A stretch of 64,000 bases of DNA from Chromatiaceae bacterium (lineage in GTDB: Bacteria > Pseudomonadota > Gammaproteobacteria > Chromatiales > Chromatiaceae), in the NCBI GenBank assembly GCA_024235395.1, contig JACKMK010000001.1, positions 868,001-932,000 on the forward strand. The letters are read 5' to 3'. The position numbers and the translations under genes are program-made. Position 1 is the first letter of the stretch; each line of letters begins with the position of its first letter. The notes beneath the pieces were generated by a model. That model was not told the origin of the DNA. It saw only the letters and a list, made by a program, of their open reading frames with translations, and did no database searches. Below are positions 35,109 to 43,373 of this stretch, one piece after another.

Positions 35109-35517
35109 CGATCATCTCGTCGGAAAGGTATCCAATCGCGCCCGGCGTAGCCGCCACTCTCGCGCGCATCTCGGTTTCGTCAGTCACCACCTCGGGTACT
35201 TCACCGGTACCCGAATACAACTGGCGATCCCAGGTTCGCCGCAACTGACGTGGGTAGAGGCTCAGACTGTCCTTGCTGAAGGCGCGGTGAACACCGTTGT
35301 CATCCGGCAGGACGAAGACGCGCACCGGGGTGCCGTTCGGCCATTGACCGAGCTGCATGCTGAACATCAGCCGCGTCGTATTCAGGGTGACGTGGTCGGC
35401 ATCGACAGAGGGATGCGCGACCAGCACGGGGGCCGCCAATGCGGGCGAAACCATACACAATGGGAAAAGACAGTTGGCGACGATTCGCGCCACCGATTTT
35501 GAAACGGGTTTACGCAC
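35077..35517 (-). CDS. Short PstS-like periplasmic binding protein
   Basis: The 146-residue protein has a signal peptide (FPLCMVSPALA) and the C-terminal part typical of phosphate-binding-like proteins: RTWDRQLYSGTGEVPEVV followed by VAATPGAIGYLSDEMI. It is about half the length of PstS, so it is probably a one-lobed sensor or accessory protein rather than a transporter subunit. First gene of the operon with the porin and the GGDEF/EAL protein. No ABC transporter genes are near. Confidence 0.82.
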   Translation of the reverse strand: MRKPVSKSVARIVANCLFPLCMVSPALAAPVLVAHPSVDADHVTLNTTRLMFSMQLGQWPNGTPVRVFVLPDDNGVHRAFSKDSLSLYPRQLRRTWDRQLYSGTGEVPEVVTDETEMRARVAATPGAIGYLSDEMIDDTVKVLDIR

Positions 35518-35773
35518 GCAGCGTTTCAGCGGATGGTCCGTCTCACCCCCACCGGTGACAACAAGTGCATATCCGCCGACGGCTCAAGATGCATCTCCGA
35601 ACTGATCACACCGGTACTCCCTGGGACTGGCTGCTTTGAGTCTCAAGGCATGAGTTTAGGCGAAGCCGCGCGAACCACAACGGCATCCGGGGCAGTCGAT
35701 CGAAACCAACCCGTCGGCGAGCCCCCGGGCACCGCTGAATCCGCGCGGGCGCCTGGCACCGAACGGCATGGCG
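35518..35773. other. Intergenic region upstream of the PstS-like/porin/GGDEF-EAL operon
   Basis: This 256-base gap should carry the promoter of the minus-strand operon that starts to its left and the 3' end of the DUF302 transcript. I see no recognisable riboswitch, terminator or coding frame in it. Confidence 0.4.
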
Positions 35774-36250
35774 TCAGCCGGCGGCCAGCCGCTTCCCGGT
35801 CGCCCGACGTATATCGTCGAGGATACTGATCAGGTCGCTGTGCCAGCGGTCCAGCTGAATCTGCACCTCTTCATCGGCGTAGAACGGCGAGAGCGCGCGC
35901 GGGTTGAGGACCGCGAGCAGGGTCTCGTCCTTTTCCGCGATCACCGCGATCTTCAGCGGCACGTAGGAGACCAATTCGGGATACCGTTCCGAGATTTTGC
36001 GCACCTCGTCCACCTTGCCGAAGAACACCACGCGGTAGAAGTCGGATTTGTAACCGAAGTCCGCCATGCCGCCGTCGCACAGCTGGATATGGGCAACCGA
36101 ATACCCGTGTTCCTCGACGCTGGTCTTCACATACTCCAGGACGATCTCCGCGCGCATGGGAATCCTGCCCATCAGCATGTTTTCGGCGGCGGCTACAGTC
36201 GTCAGCAGCCACAGCAATGCGAGCAATCCGGCTTTCGCGAATCGGCTCAT
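35774..36250 (-). CDS. DUF302-family periplasmic protein
   Basis: The 158-residue protein has a signal peptide (LLALLWLLTTVAAA) and a DUF302-like fold: RVVFFGKVDEVRKISERYPELVSYVPLKIAVIAEKDE, as in proteins found beside sulfur and redox enzymes. Its ATG overlaps the stop of the cytochrome c-DUF302 gene by 4 bases, so the two form a translationally coupled pair with two DUF302 modules. Function of the domain is not established. Confidence 0.83.
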   Translation of the reverse strand: MSRFAKAGLLALLWLLTTVAAAENMLMGRIPMRAEIVLEYVKTSVEEHGYSVAHIQLCDGGMADFGYKSDFYRVVFFGKVDEVRKISERYPELVSYVPLKIAVIAEKDETLLAVLNPRALSPFYADEEVQIQLDRWHSDLISILDDIRRATGKRLAAG

Positions 36251-37299
36251 AGCGTCACCTCGTCGATGATCGAGACGAAGGTCTCTTCCATACGGTCCCA
36301 GAGCTCAACCAGCTCGTCGTTGTTGAACCAACGCGACACGACACGCAGATTCGGCACCACCAACACGACCTGGCCGTCGGCACGTTCCATGATCGTGATC
36401 CGGCACGGCAGAACGATTCCGAGACGCGGCTCGATCTTGAGCATGCCGTACAGTACGTTGAAATTGCAGAAGCGCACGCCGACCTGCCGCGTATTGACGC
36501 TGAACTCGTCGATCAGGCCCTGCTCCAACAGCCGGTCGGGAAAAATGCGGAAGTTCGCCCCGGTCAAGGCCGCCTTGACGTTGTTGACCGTGGTCTCGAA
36601 GTCGTAGGGCGAATCGTAGAGATGCGCCGGCCGTTCCTCGGGGTCGATCGGCGCGCGTTCCTTAGCATGCCGCTCGAAACTGCGGACATAGGCGACGACA
36701 TCATTGACTTCCTGCGGACTCAGTTTGCCCTGACCGAATGCGGGCATGCCGGACGATTTCCGCCCCACCTCGACCACCCGATGCATCATCTGATCCGACA
36801 CCGAGGCGAGAAAGCCTTCGTTCGAGATGGACGCGGGCATCACCAGGAATCCGCGTTCCCGCGATTCGGTGACGCCGGTCCCCTTGCCCTCGCCACTGCC
36901 GTCCTCCGCATGGCACTTCTGGCAATGCTCGGCATACACCGCCGCGCCGCGGGTCACATCACCGACCACCGGTTCATCGCTGTAGGTCGGTTCCGTGGTC
37001 CCCGAGCGTTGGCGCAGAAAGCGCACGATCGCACCGACCTGGGCATCGCTGATCCGCTGGAACGCCGGCATCACGCGTCCCGGTCTGCCCAGACGGATCG
37101 TCTTGTGCAGATAGTCGTCGGTGACATCGGCCAGTTTGACATTCGGCAACGGCAGCCCGATGCCGCCCTGGCCTTCCATCTGGTGGCAGGCGCTGCAGTG
37201 CTCGATGTACAACTCACGTCCGTCGGGCGCAGCCTGCACCGCGCCGCCGAATACCGACGCGCCGACGATCACGAGCCGCAGAGCAAATCGCAAGTTCAT
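36247..37299 (-). CDS. Dihaem cytochrome c fused to a DUF302 domain
   Basis: The 350-residue periplasmic protein has a signal peptide (GASVFGGAVQA), two cytochrome c domains with haem sites CSACH (35-39) and CQKCH (126-130), each followed by a methionine-ligand candidate (GRVMPAF, SGMPAFG), and a C-terminal DUF302 domain from about 225. It should carry two c-type haems. The fusion, and the coupled DUF302 gene that follows, suggest the domain works on a small molecule or metal next to the electron-transfer centre. A role in sulfur oxidation is inference. Confidence 0.88.
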   Translation of the reverse strand: MNLRFALRLVIVGASVFGGAVQAAPDGRELYIEHCSACHQMEGQGGIGLPLPNVKLADVTDDYLHKTIRLGRPGRVMPAFQRISDAQVGAIVRFLRQRSGTTEPTYSDEPVVGDVTRGAAVYAEHCQKCHAEDGSGEGKGTGVTESRERGFLVMPASISNEGFLASVSDQMMHRVVEVGRKSSGMPAFGQGKLSPQEVNDVVAYVRSFERHAKERAPIDPEERPAHLYDSPYDFETTVNNVKAALTGANFRIFPDRLLEQGLIDEFSVNTRQVGVRFCNFNVLYGMLKIEPRLGIVLPCRITIMERADGQVVLVVPNLRVVSRWFNNDELVELWDRMEETFVSIIDEVTL

Positions 37300-37339
37300 A
37301 GTCCAAATCCCGCCAGCGAATTCATGCTGCGTCGCAATA

Positions 37340-37366
37340 TTAGCGAATTCTGATGCATTTTGCTAA
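37340..37366 (-). promoter_or_regulatory. AT-rich inverted repeat upstream of the cytochrome c gene
   Basis: TTAGC and GCTAA arms enclose an AT-rich core, with partial symmetry extending inward (TTAGCGAATT against ATTTTGCTAA, eight of ten positions). It lies 41-67 bases upstream of the start codon, where a promoter is expected, in a region otherwise rich in G and C. Similar half-sites appear near two other promoters in this window. Confidence 0.35.
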
Positions 37367-37417
37367 ACCCGGGTCACGCTTCTGGCGCGGACGGTGAACG
37401 TCCGCGACATCGGTCGC

Positions 37418-39304
37418 TCAGGAGACTTCGGCCAGATCGCCCCGGTCCTGAAGCCAGGCTTTGCGATCCGCCGCCCTTTTTTTCGCCAGCAGCATATCCA
37501 TCACCTGGTTGGTGTCGTCGCCGGGTTCGATGGTCAACTGCACCAGGCGACGGGTGTCCGGGTGAATCGTGGTCTCGCGCAGCTGCAGCGGATTCATCTC
37601 GCCGAGCCCCTTGAAACGCTGAATGCCGACCTTGCCTTTGAGCTTGTCGGCAGCGATCCGGTCGAGAATGCCCTGCCGCTCATGTTCGTCGAGCGCATAG
37701 AAAACCCGCTTGCCGACATCGATGCGAAACAGCGGCGGCATTGCCACGTAGACGTGGCCCTGTGCGACCAAGGCGCGGAAATGTCGCACGAACAGCGCGC
37801 ACAACAGCGTCGCGATATGTGCGCCGTCGGAATCCGCGTCCGCGAGGATGCAGATCTTGCCGAAGCGCAGTTTCGAAAGATCGTCGCTGCCCGGCTCGAC
37901 ACCGATCGCGACCGAGATATCGTGAACCTCCTGGGAAGCCAGCACCTCGCCGGAATCGACCTCCCAGGTGTTCAGGATCTTGCCCCGCAGCGGCATGATC
38001 GCCTGGAAATTGCGGTCGCGGGCCTGCTTGGCGGATCCACCGGCGGAGTCACCCTCGACCAGGAACAACTCAGTACGCGAGGGATCGTCCGAGAGGCAGT
38101 CGGCGAGCTTGCCCGGTAACGCCGGCCCCTGGGTGACCTTCTTGCGCACCACCTTGCGTCCGGCACGCTGGCGCGCCTGCGCCGCGTTGATGGCCAGATC
38201 GGCGATGCGCTCACCGATATCGGTATGCTGGTTGAGCCACAGTCCAAACGCGTCCTTGACCACGCCGGCGACGAACGGTGCGCACTCCCGGGACGACAGG
38301 CGCTCCTTGGTCTGACCCGAGAACTGTGGATCACGCAACTTCACGGACAGCACGTAGCTGACGTTGGCCCATACGTCGTCCGGCGCCAGTTTGATGCCAC
38401 GCGGCAACAGGTTGCGGAACTCGCAGAACTCACGAACCGCCTCGGTGAGGCCGGTGCGCAGACCATTGACGTGCGTCCCACCCTGCGGGGTCGGAATCAG
38501 GTTCACATAGCTCTCTGTGAGCGTCTCTCCGCCTTCCGGCAACCATGCGAGCGCCCAGTCGGCGGCCTCGTCATTGCCGGTGCTGCTACCGACGAACGGC
38601 GCCTCGGGCAGGCAACTCAGGCCGTGCAGCGCTTCGGCGAGATAATCGGACAGGCCGTCTGCAAAACACCATTCATCGTGCTCCGACTCGCCCTCCCGAA
38701 AGAAGCGGATCAGCAGTCCCGGGCACAGCACCGCTTTCGCGCGCAACAGATGGCGCAATTCGCGGACACTGAACTTGGGTGAATCGAAATACTTGGGATC
38801 GGGCCAGAAATGCAGACGGGTGCCGGTGTTGTTGCGGCCCACCTTGCCGACTTCCTCGAGGTCGGAGACCTTGTCACCATGTGCGAATGCCATGTTGTAT
38901 TCGGCGCCGTCGCGTTTCACCCAGACCTCCAGGTGCTGAGACAGCGCGTTCACCACGGAAACGCCCACGCCGTGCAATCCGCCGGAGAACTGATAGCTGC
39001 GGCTCGAGAACTTGCCACCCGCGTGCAACTTGGTGAGGATCACTTCGACCCCTGGTATGCCCTGTTGCGGATGGATGTCTACCGGCATGCCACGCCCATC
39101 GTCGCTGACCTCCAGCGAGCCGTCCTTGTACAGCGTGACTTCGATCTTCTTCGCATACCCGGCAAGCGCCTCATCGACACTGTTGTCGATCACCTCCTGG
39201 GCGAGATGGTTCGGACGCGAGGTATCGGTATACATGCCCGGACGCTTGCGTACCGGCTCAAGCCCGCTCAATACCTCTATCGCGGAAGCGTCATAGGCGC
39301 TCAT
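37418..39304 (-). CDS. parE: DNA topoisomerase IV subunit B
   Basis: ParE is the ATPase subunit of topoisomerase IV. The 628-residue protein has the GHKL motifs EVIDNSVDEALAGY and GLHGVGVSVVNALS, and the Toprim segment LFLVEGDSAGGSAKQARD, with the acidic DADSDGAH triad. Length matches E. coli ParE (630). It lies 27 bases downstream of the CNP1-like gene. Confidence 0.96.
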   Translation of the reverse strand: MSAYDASAIEVLSGLEPVRKRPGMYTDTSRPNHLAQEVIDNSVDEALAGYAKKIEVTLYKDGSLEVSDDGRGMPVDIHPQQGIPGVEVILTKLHAGGKFSSRSYQFSGGLHGVGVSVVNALSQHLEVWVKRDGAEYNMAFAHGDKVSDLEEVGKVGRNNTGTRLHFWPDPKYFDSPKFSVRELRHLLRAKAVLCPGLLIRFFREGESEHDEWCFADGLSDYLAEALHGLSCLPEAPFVGSSTGNDEAADWALAWLPEGGETLTESYVNLIPTPQGGTHVNGLRTGLTEAVREFCEFRNLLPRGIKLAPDDVWANVSYVLSVKLRDPQFSGQTKERLSSRECAPFVAGVVKDAFGLWLNQHTDIGERIADLAINAAQARQRAGRKVVRKKVTQGPALPGKLADCLSDDPSRTELFLVEGDSAGGSAKQARDRNFQAIMPLRGKILNTWEVDSGEVLASQEVHDISVAIGVEPGSDDLSKLRFGKICILADADSDGAHIATLLCALFVRHFRALVAQGHVYVAMPPLFRIDVGKRVFYALDEHERQGILDRIAADKLKGKVGIQRFKGLGEMNPLQLRETTIHPDTRRLVQLTIEPGDDTNQVMDMLLAKKRAADRKAWLQDRGDLAEVS

Positions 39305-39331
39305 TGTCGGTTCCCTTCAGGTTTTGGCGCG

Positions 39332-39940
39332 TCACTCGGACATGAAATGTTCGCGCTGGAACTCGCCGGTCATCGCGTTGCGGATCTGGTCGGCGTCGCG
39401 TGTACCACGGATTCCGCAGAAATAATCGCTCAGCAGTTCCGCACGGTAGGCGGTCTGGCCAATCTCGCGAACTGCGAGCCAGCGCGGCCGCCTCGCCTTG
39501 CTGACCGGCGGATCCCGCCGCGGGTTGGCATAGGCATACACCTTGTATTCGCGCGTCTCGCAACGGAAACCCTCGAAGGTCGCACTCTCGGCGCCGGCCT
39601 CGCTGTGCAACCAGAGCCAGACGCGCACGACGCGGTCGCGTGGATCCACCGATATGCGCGAACGGTCGATCAGCAACTCGAAGCCGGGCGGCAGCGCATC
39701 GACATTGAGCGCGTAAAGGTTTTCCTTTTTCGGCAGGGCCAGGACCTCGGATTCGTTTTCTATCCAAGGAATGTCGTTGCTGTCGTCGTACTGGTACTCG
39801 CCACGCTCCACCTCGTCGCGGTAATCGTGATAAGGATCGACCACCACGTCGCGCGCGACACTCGCGCCGGCGAACACCACGGCGGCCAGGATCGGCAGCC
39901 ACGACAGCACAGCCTGCAGGCGTTTATTTCGGAATTGCAT
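39332..39940 (-). CDS. CNP1-like periplasmic protein
   Basis: The 202-residue protein has a signal peptide (LSWLPILAAVVFAGASVA) and the pattern DIPWIENESEVLALPKKENLYAL, then RVWLWLHSEAGAESATFEGFRCETREYKVYAYANP, matching from memory the CNP1-like family (PF08750) of unknown function. Two cysteines (FRCET and YFCGIRG) could form a disulfide. It is the first of a two-gene unit with parE on the minus strand, opposite to xseB. Confidence 0.75.
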   Translation of the reverse strand: MQFRNKRLQAVLSWLPILAAVVFAGASVARDVVVDPYHDYRDEVERGEYQYDDSNDIPWIENESEVLALPKKENLYALNVDALPPGFELLIDRSRISVDPRDRVVRVWLWLHSEAGAESATFEGFRCETREYKVYAYANPRRDPPVSKARRPRWLAVREIGQTAYRAELLSDYFCGIRGTRDADQIRNAMTGEFQREHFMSE

Positions 39941-40040
39941 GGGCGCGCAGTGTACCGCGGGCGCCGTCAGCTCTGCATCCGCCGGGTTTACCTCGGGTGA
40001 CCGCGTGCGGTAGCTTTAGCCACCCCACCGGAATCGCCGC

Positions 40041-40280
40041 ATGAGCAAAAAGAAGACCGTATCACCCTCTTTCGAAGAATCGCTCGCCGAACTCGAGGCG
40101 CTGGTCGAGCGCATGGAAGGCGGCGAGCTCAGTCTCGAGGATTCGCTCAGCGCATTCGAACGCGGTATCGCGCTGACGCGCAGCTGCCAACAGGCCCTGC
40201 AGGCCGCCGAACAAAAGGTCGAGATCCTGACCGCGCAGAATCCCGACGCGCCCACCGAGCCGTTCGAAAATGACGCTTGA
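40041..40280 (+). CDS. xseB: Exodeoxyribonuclease VII small subunit
   Basis: XseB binds XseA to form the nuclease that degrades single-stranded DNA. The 79-residue protein has the family's SFEESLAELEALVERME and LEDSLSAFERGIALTRSCQQALQAAEQKVEIL helices. It overlaps ispA by 11 bases, the classic gammaproteobacterial xseB-ispA order. Confidence 0.94.
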   Translation: MSKKKTVSPSFEESLAELEALVERMEGGELSLEDSLSAFERGIALTRSCQQALQAAEQKVEILTAQNPDAPTEPFENDA

Positions 40281-41172
40281 TCCTGGTTTTCAGGTATTTC
40301 TCGGCGATTGCCGCACACGTGTCGAGCGCGCGCTCGACCAATGGTTGCCGGCGGCATCGATGCAGCCGCAAGAGCTGCACAGCGCGATGCGTTATGCCAC
40401 GCTGGGTGACGGCAAGCGGGTCCGGCCGGTATTGGTGTATGCCGCCGGACAGGCGCTGGGCGTCAAACCCGATTGTCTGGATGGCGCCGCCTGTGCGGTC
40501 GAGCTGATCCATGCCTATTCGCTGGTGCACGACGACCTGCCGGCGATGGACGACGACGACCTGCGGCGCGGTCGGCCGACCTGCCACAGGGCATACGACG
40601 AGGCGACCGCGATCCTGGCGGGCGACGCGCTACAGACCCTGGCGTTTCGCGTGCTGTGCGAGGATGACGGTCTGTGTATCGACCGCGCCGATCGCCTGCG
40701 GATGATCGCGGAGCTGGCGCATGCCAGCGGATCGCGGGGAATGGCCGGCGGTCAGGCCCTGGACATCGCCGCGACCGGCCGCGAGATCGACCTGGCGCAG
40801 CTCGAGAACCTGCATATCCACAAGACCGGGGCGCTGATCCTGGCCAGCGTGCGCCTGGGCGCGCTCGCTGCCGGGGCCGCCAATGACCCGCGGGCACCGG
40901 GCCTCGAACGCTACGCGAAGTGCATCGGACTGGCCTTCCAGGTGCGCGACGACGTACTCGACGTCGAGGGCGAAACCGAGACCCTCGGCAAGACCCGTGG
41001 CAAGGACGCGGCCGCCGACAAGGCGACCTATCCGGCCCTGATCGGCCTGGACGCGGCACGCGAGATGGCCCAGCGGCTGATCGAAGAGGCGCTCGACAAC
41101 ATTGCCATGTTCGACGACGCGGCGAATCCGCTGCGCCAGCTGGCGCACTACATTGTCGGGCGCCAGCGTTGA
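40270..41172 (+). CDS. ispA: (2E,6E)-farnesyl diphosphate synthase
   Basis: IspA condenses isopentenyl diphosphate into geranyl and farnesyl diphosphate for quinones, peptidoglycan carrier and hopanoids. The 300-residue protein has the first aspartate-rich motif DDLPAMDDDD, the second FQVRDDVLD and the KTG motif (HIHKTGALI). The usual next gene dxs is absent here; folE2 follows after 176 bases. Confidence 0.94.
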   Translation: MTLDPGFQVFLGDCRTRVERALDQWLPAASMQPQELHSAMRYATLGDGKRVRPVLVYAAGQALGVKPDCLDGAACAVELIHAYSLVHDDLPAMDDDDLRRGRPTCHRAYDEATAILAGDALQTLAFRVLCEDDGLCIDRADRLRMIAELAHASGSRGMAGGQALDIAATGREIDLAQLENLHIHKTGALILASVRLGALAAGAANDPRAPGLERYAKCIGLAFQVRDDVLDVEGETETLGKTRGKDAAADKATYPALIGLDAAREMAQRLIEEALDNIAMFDDAANPLRQLAHYIVGRQR

Positions 41173-41270
41173 TTTCCCACGACTTTTCCGCCCCCCTCCG
41201 CACAAACCGATAGCGCGCATTCACTGCTTACGGCGATAATAGGCGGCTCCGCCTTAGACTTTGCGGTGTT

Positions 41271-41298
41271 TTGTAGCCCTGTACGGGGCGGATATAAT
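41271..41298 (+). promoter_or_regulatory. Promoter candidate for folE2
   Basis: TTGTAG and a perfect TATAAT are 16 bases apart, 51 bases before the folE2 start. A GC hairpin (GCGGGC, GCC, GCCCGC) lies between -10 and the ATG and may affect ribosome access, since no clear Shine-Dalgarno is seen. Confidence 0.5.
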
Positions 41299-41348
41299 CT
41301 TGAGCAAATCAGTCAACTAAAGGCGCGGGCGCCGCCCGCAGTAAGCAC

Positions 41349-42176
41349 ATGACCGTAGCAATACCGAAGCCGACCAGCGGCCCCGAGATCGAAGACGTGC
41401 AGGGCAGCGCCGATACCCGGCGCATCGCGATCAACAAGGTCGGCATCAAGGACATCCGTCACCCGGTTCGGGTCCAGGATCGCAGCGAGGGCGAGCAGCA
41501 CACGATCGCCACCTTCAGCATGTACGTGTTCCTGCCGCACAATTTCAAGGGCACGCACATGTCGCGCTTCGTCGAGATCCTGAACAGCCACGAGCGCGAG
41601 ATCTCGGTCGAATCGTTCAAGGACATGCTGAACGAGATGGTCGAGCGACTGGAGTCGGAGCGTGGCCACATCGAGATGGATTTCCCCTACTTCGTCAACA
41701 AACGCGCGCCGATCTCCGGGGTCGAGAGCCTGCTGGACTACCAGGTGACCCTGATCGGCGAGGTGCGCAACAGCGAGCCGCAGATGTTCATCCGGGTCGT
41801 GGTGCCGACCACCAGCCTGTGCCCCTGTTCGAAGTCCATATCCGACCGCGGCGCCCATAACCAACGGTCACATGTGACGCTGACGGTACGCACCTGCGAT
41901 TTCGTCTGGATCGAGGAGTTGATAGAGCTGGTCGAACAGGAGGCCTCGTGTGAGCTGTTCGGGCTGCTCAAGCGGCCGGACGAGAAGTACGTCACCGAAC
42001 GCGCGTACGACAACCCCAAGTTCGTCGAGGACGTGGTACGCGATGTCGCCGCACGGCTGAACGCCGACGACCGGATCTGTGCCTACACGGTGGAGGCGGA
42101 GAACTTCGAGTCGATCCACAATCATTCCGCCTACGCGCTGATCGAGCACGACAAAGAGGCGGAAGCACCCGCCTAG
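41349..42176 (+). CDS. folE2: GTP cyclohydrolase I type 2 (GTP cyclohydrolase IB)
   Basis: FolE2 makes dihydroneopterin triphosphate, the first step of folate and queuosine synthesis, and unlike FolE it works with metals other than zinc. The 275-residue protein has the family motifs HTIATFSMYVFLP, FKGTHMSRFVEIL, SLCPCSKSIS and ENFESIHNHSAYA. It has its own promoter. No FolE paralogue is in the window. Confidence 0.94.
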   Translation: MTVAIPKPTSGPEIEDVQGSADTRRIAINKVGIKDIRHPVRVQDRSEGEQHTIATFSMYVFLPHNFKGTHMSRFVEILNSHEREISVESFKDMLNEMVERLESERGHIEMDFPYFVNKRAPISGVESLLDYQVTLIGEVRNSEPQMFIRVVVPTTSLCPCSKSISDRGAHNQRSHVTLTVRTCDFVWIEELIELVEQEASCELFGLLKRPDEKYVTERAYDNPKFVEDVVRDVAARLNADDRICAYTVEAENFESIHNHSAYALIEHDKEAEAPA

Positions 42177-42215
42177 CGGAACAGGCCGCCGCGCGACGGC
42201 ATGGCGCCGGCGGAC

Positions 42216-42863
42216 TCAGTACTTACTGCGCAGGATCAGCAGGTTTTCGCGCTGATCCATCTCGAACTGTGACAACACGTTCATGCCCAGCAGCGGAAAC
42301 TGCGGGCTCGCGCCCTCGATCACCACGGCGGTCACGTCGTTCAATCGCACGCCGTTCACCGAGATGCTGTCCAGCTTCAGACGGTGACCCACCGCCCGGC
42401 CTGACGCTGTCGCGACATTGATCGGCACACCGTCGATCCGGTGCGTGATGCCGAGGCGGCCCGCGTCCACCTCGCTCAATGCAATGCTGGTGGCGCCGGT
42501 ATCGACCAGGAAACGTACCGGTTGACCGTTGATCAGTCCGTCGACGAAATAGCCGCCGTGGCCTCCCTTGAGGATGCGTATCTCACGTCGCTCGGTGGCG
42601 GCATAGCTGGCGTTGACCGTCGATCCGAGGCGCATCTCGCGGCGCTCCCCGTCGATCTCCACGACGGCGCGGTGCGCATCCGCACTGACCAGCAACACCC
42701 CGCCCGGCCCACGCGCACCGGAAGCCAGCACCTTGCGCTTGCCGTCGATCTCGAGCATCGCCTTGCCGGGAAACAGCGCCAGCACCTTGACCGCAGGCGC
42801 GGCCATTGCGCCACCGACGCACAGCATCAGGAACGCGCTCACCATGCCCTTGATGTGCCTCAT
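42216..42863 (-). CDS. Secreted retropepsin-like aspartic protease (clan AA)
   Basis: The 215-residue protein has a signal peptide (LMLCVGGAMAA) and one aspartic-protease domain with the catalytic DTGATS starting at Asp121 and the second hallmark LLGMNVLSQFEM. Such proteins are single-domain homodimers like retropepsin, probably periplasmic. The ATG at the given end is favoured because GGAGG lies seven bases before it; an ATG two codons earlier would touch the Shine-Dalgarno. Confidence 0.87.
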   Translation of the reverse strand: MRHIKGMVSAFLMLCVGGAMAAPAVKVLALFPGKAMLEIDGKRKVLASGARGPGGVLLVSADAHRAVVEIDGERREMRLGSTVNASYAATERREIRILKGGHGGYFVDGLINGQPVRFLVDTGATSIALSEVDAGRLGITHRIDGVPINVATASGRAVGHRLKLDSISVNGVRLNDVTAVVIEGASPQFPLLGMNVLSQFEMDQRENLLILRSKY

Positions 42864-42878
42864 CCTCATCCCTCCGGT

Positions 42879-43373
42879 TCAGCTCCAGTACGCGACCGCT
42901 TGCAGGACCAGCGCCGCGAAGACACCGGCCACGAGATCGTCGAGCATAATCCCAAGCCCGCCGGCGACGCGCCGGTCCAGCCAGTTGATCGGCCAGGGTT
43001 TCCAGATATCAAACAAGCGAAACAACACGAATCCGAACAGAACCCAGATCCAGCCGGTCGGCGCGGCGAGCATGGTCAACAGGTAGCCGGCGATCTCGTC
43101 CCAGACGATGCCGGGGTGGTCGTGGACGCCGAGGTCGCGCGCCGCCCGGCCGCACAACCAGATGCCCAGCACGACGATGACCGCGAGCATCAGGCCATAG
43201 ACCGGCAGTGGCAGCAGCGACAACGGCAGGTAGACCCCGACCGCGAGCAGGGTCCCCATGGTGCCCGGCGCGAACGGCGAACAACCCGCGCCGAAGCCGA
43301 ACGCCAGAAGGTGCACGGGATTGCCGATGTCCGGCTTGGGGAGCGATTCAGGTGAGGAAATGGTCGAAGCCAC
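42879..43373 (-). CDS. pgpA: Phosphatidylglycerophosphatase A
   Basis: PgpA removes a phosphate from phosphatidylglycerol phosphate in the inner membrane. The 164-residue protein has the family GCSPFAPGTMGTL, HPGIVWDEIAGY and KPWPINWLDRRVAGGLGIMLDDLVAG, with four membrane helices. I chose the GTG (VASTISSPESL) with GGAG eight bases upstream; it overlaps the thiL stop by 26 bases. Last gene of the nusB-thiL-pgpA group. Confidence 0.93.
   Translation of the reverse strand: MASTISSPESLPKPDIGNPVHLLAFGFGAGCSPFAPGTMGTLLAVGVYLPLSLLPLPVYGLMLAVIVVLGIWLCGRAARDLGVHDHPGIVWDEIAGYLLTMLAAPTGWIWVLFGFVLFRLFDIWKPWPINWLDRRVAGGLGIMLDDLVAGVFAALVLQAVAYWS

Noticed and set aside
35518..35773. Possible c-di-GMP riboswitch upstream of the operon with a GGDEF/EAL gene
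   Set aside because: Both strands were read for the conserved GEMM core sequences and neither matches.
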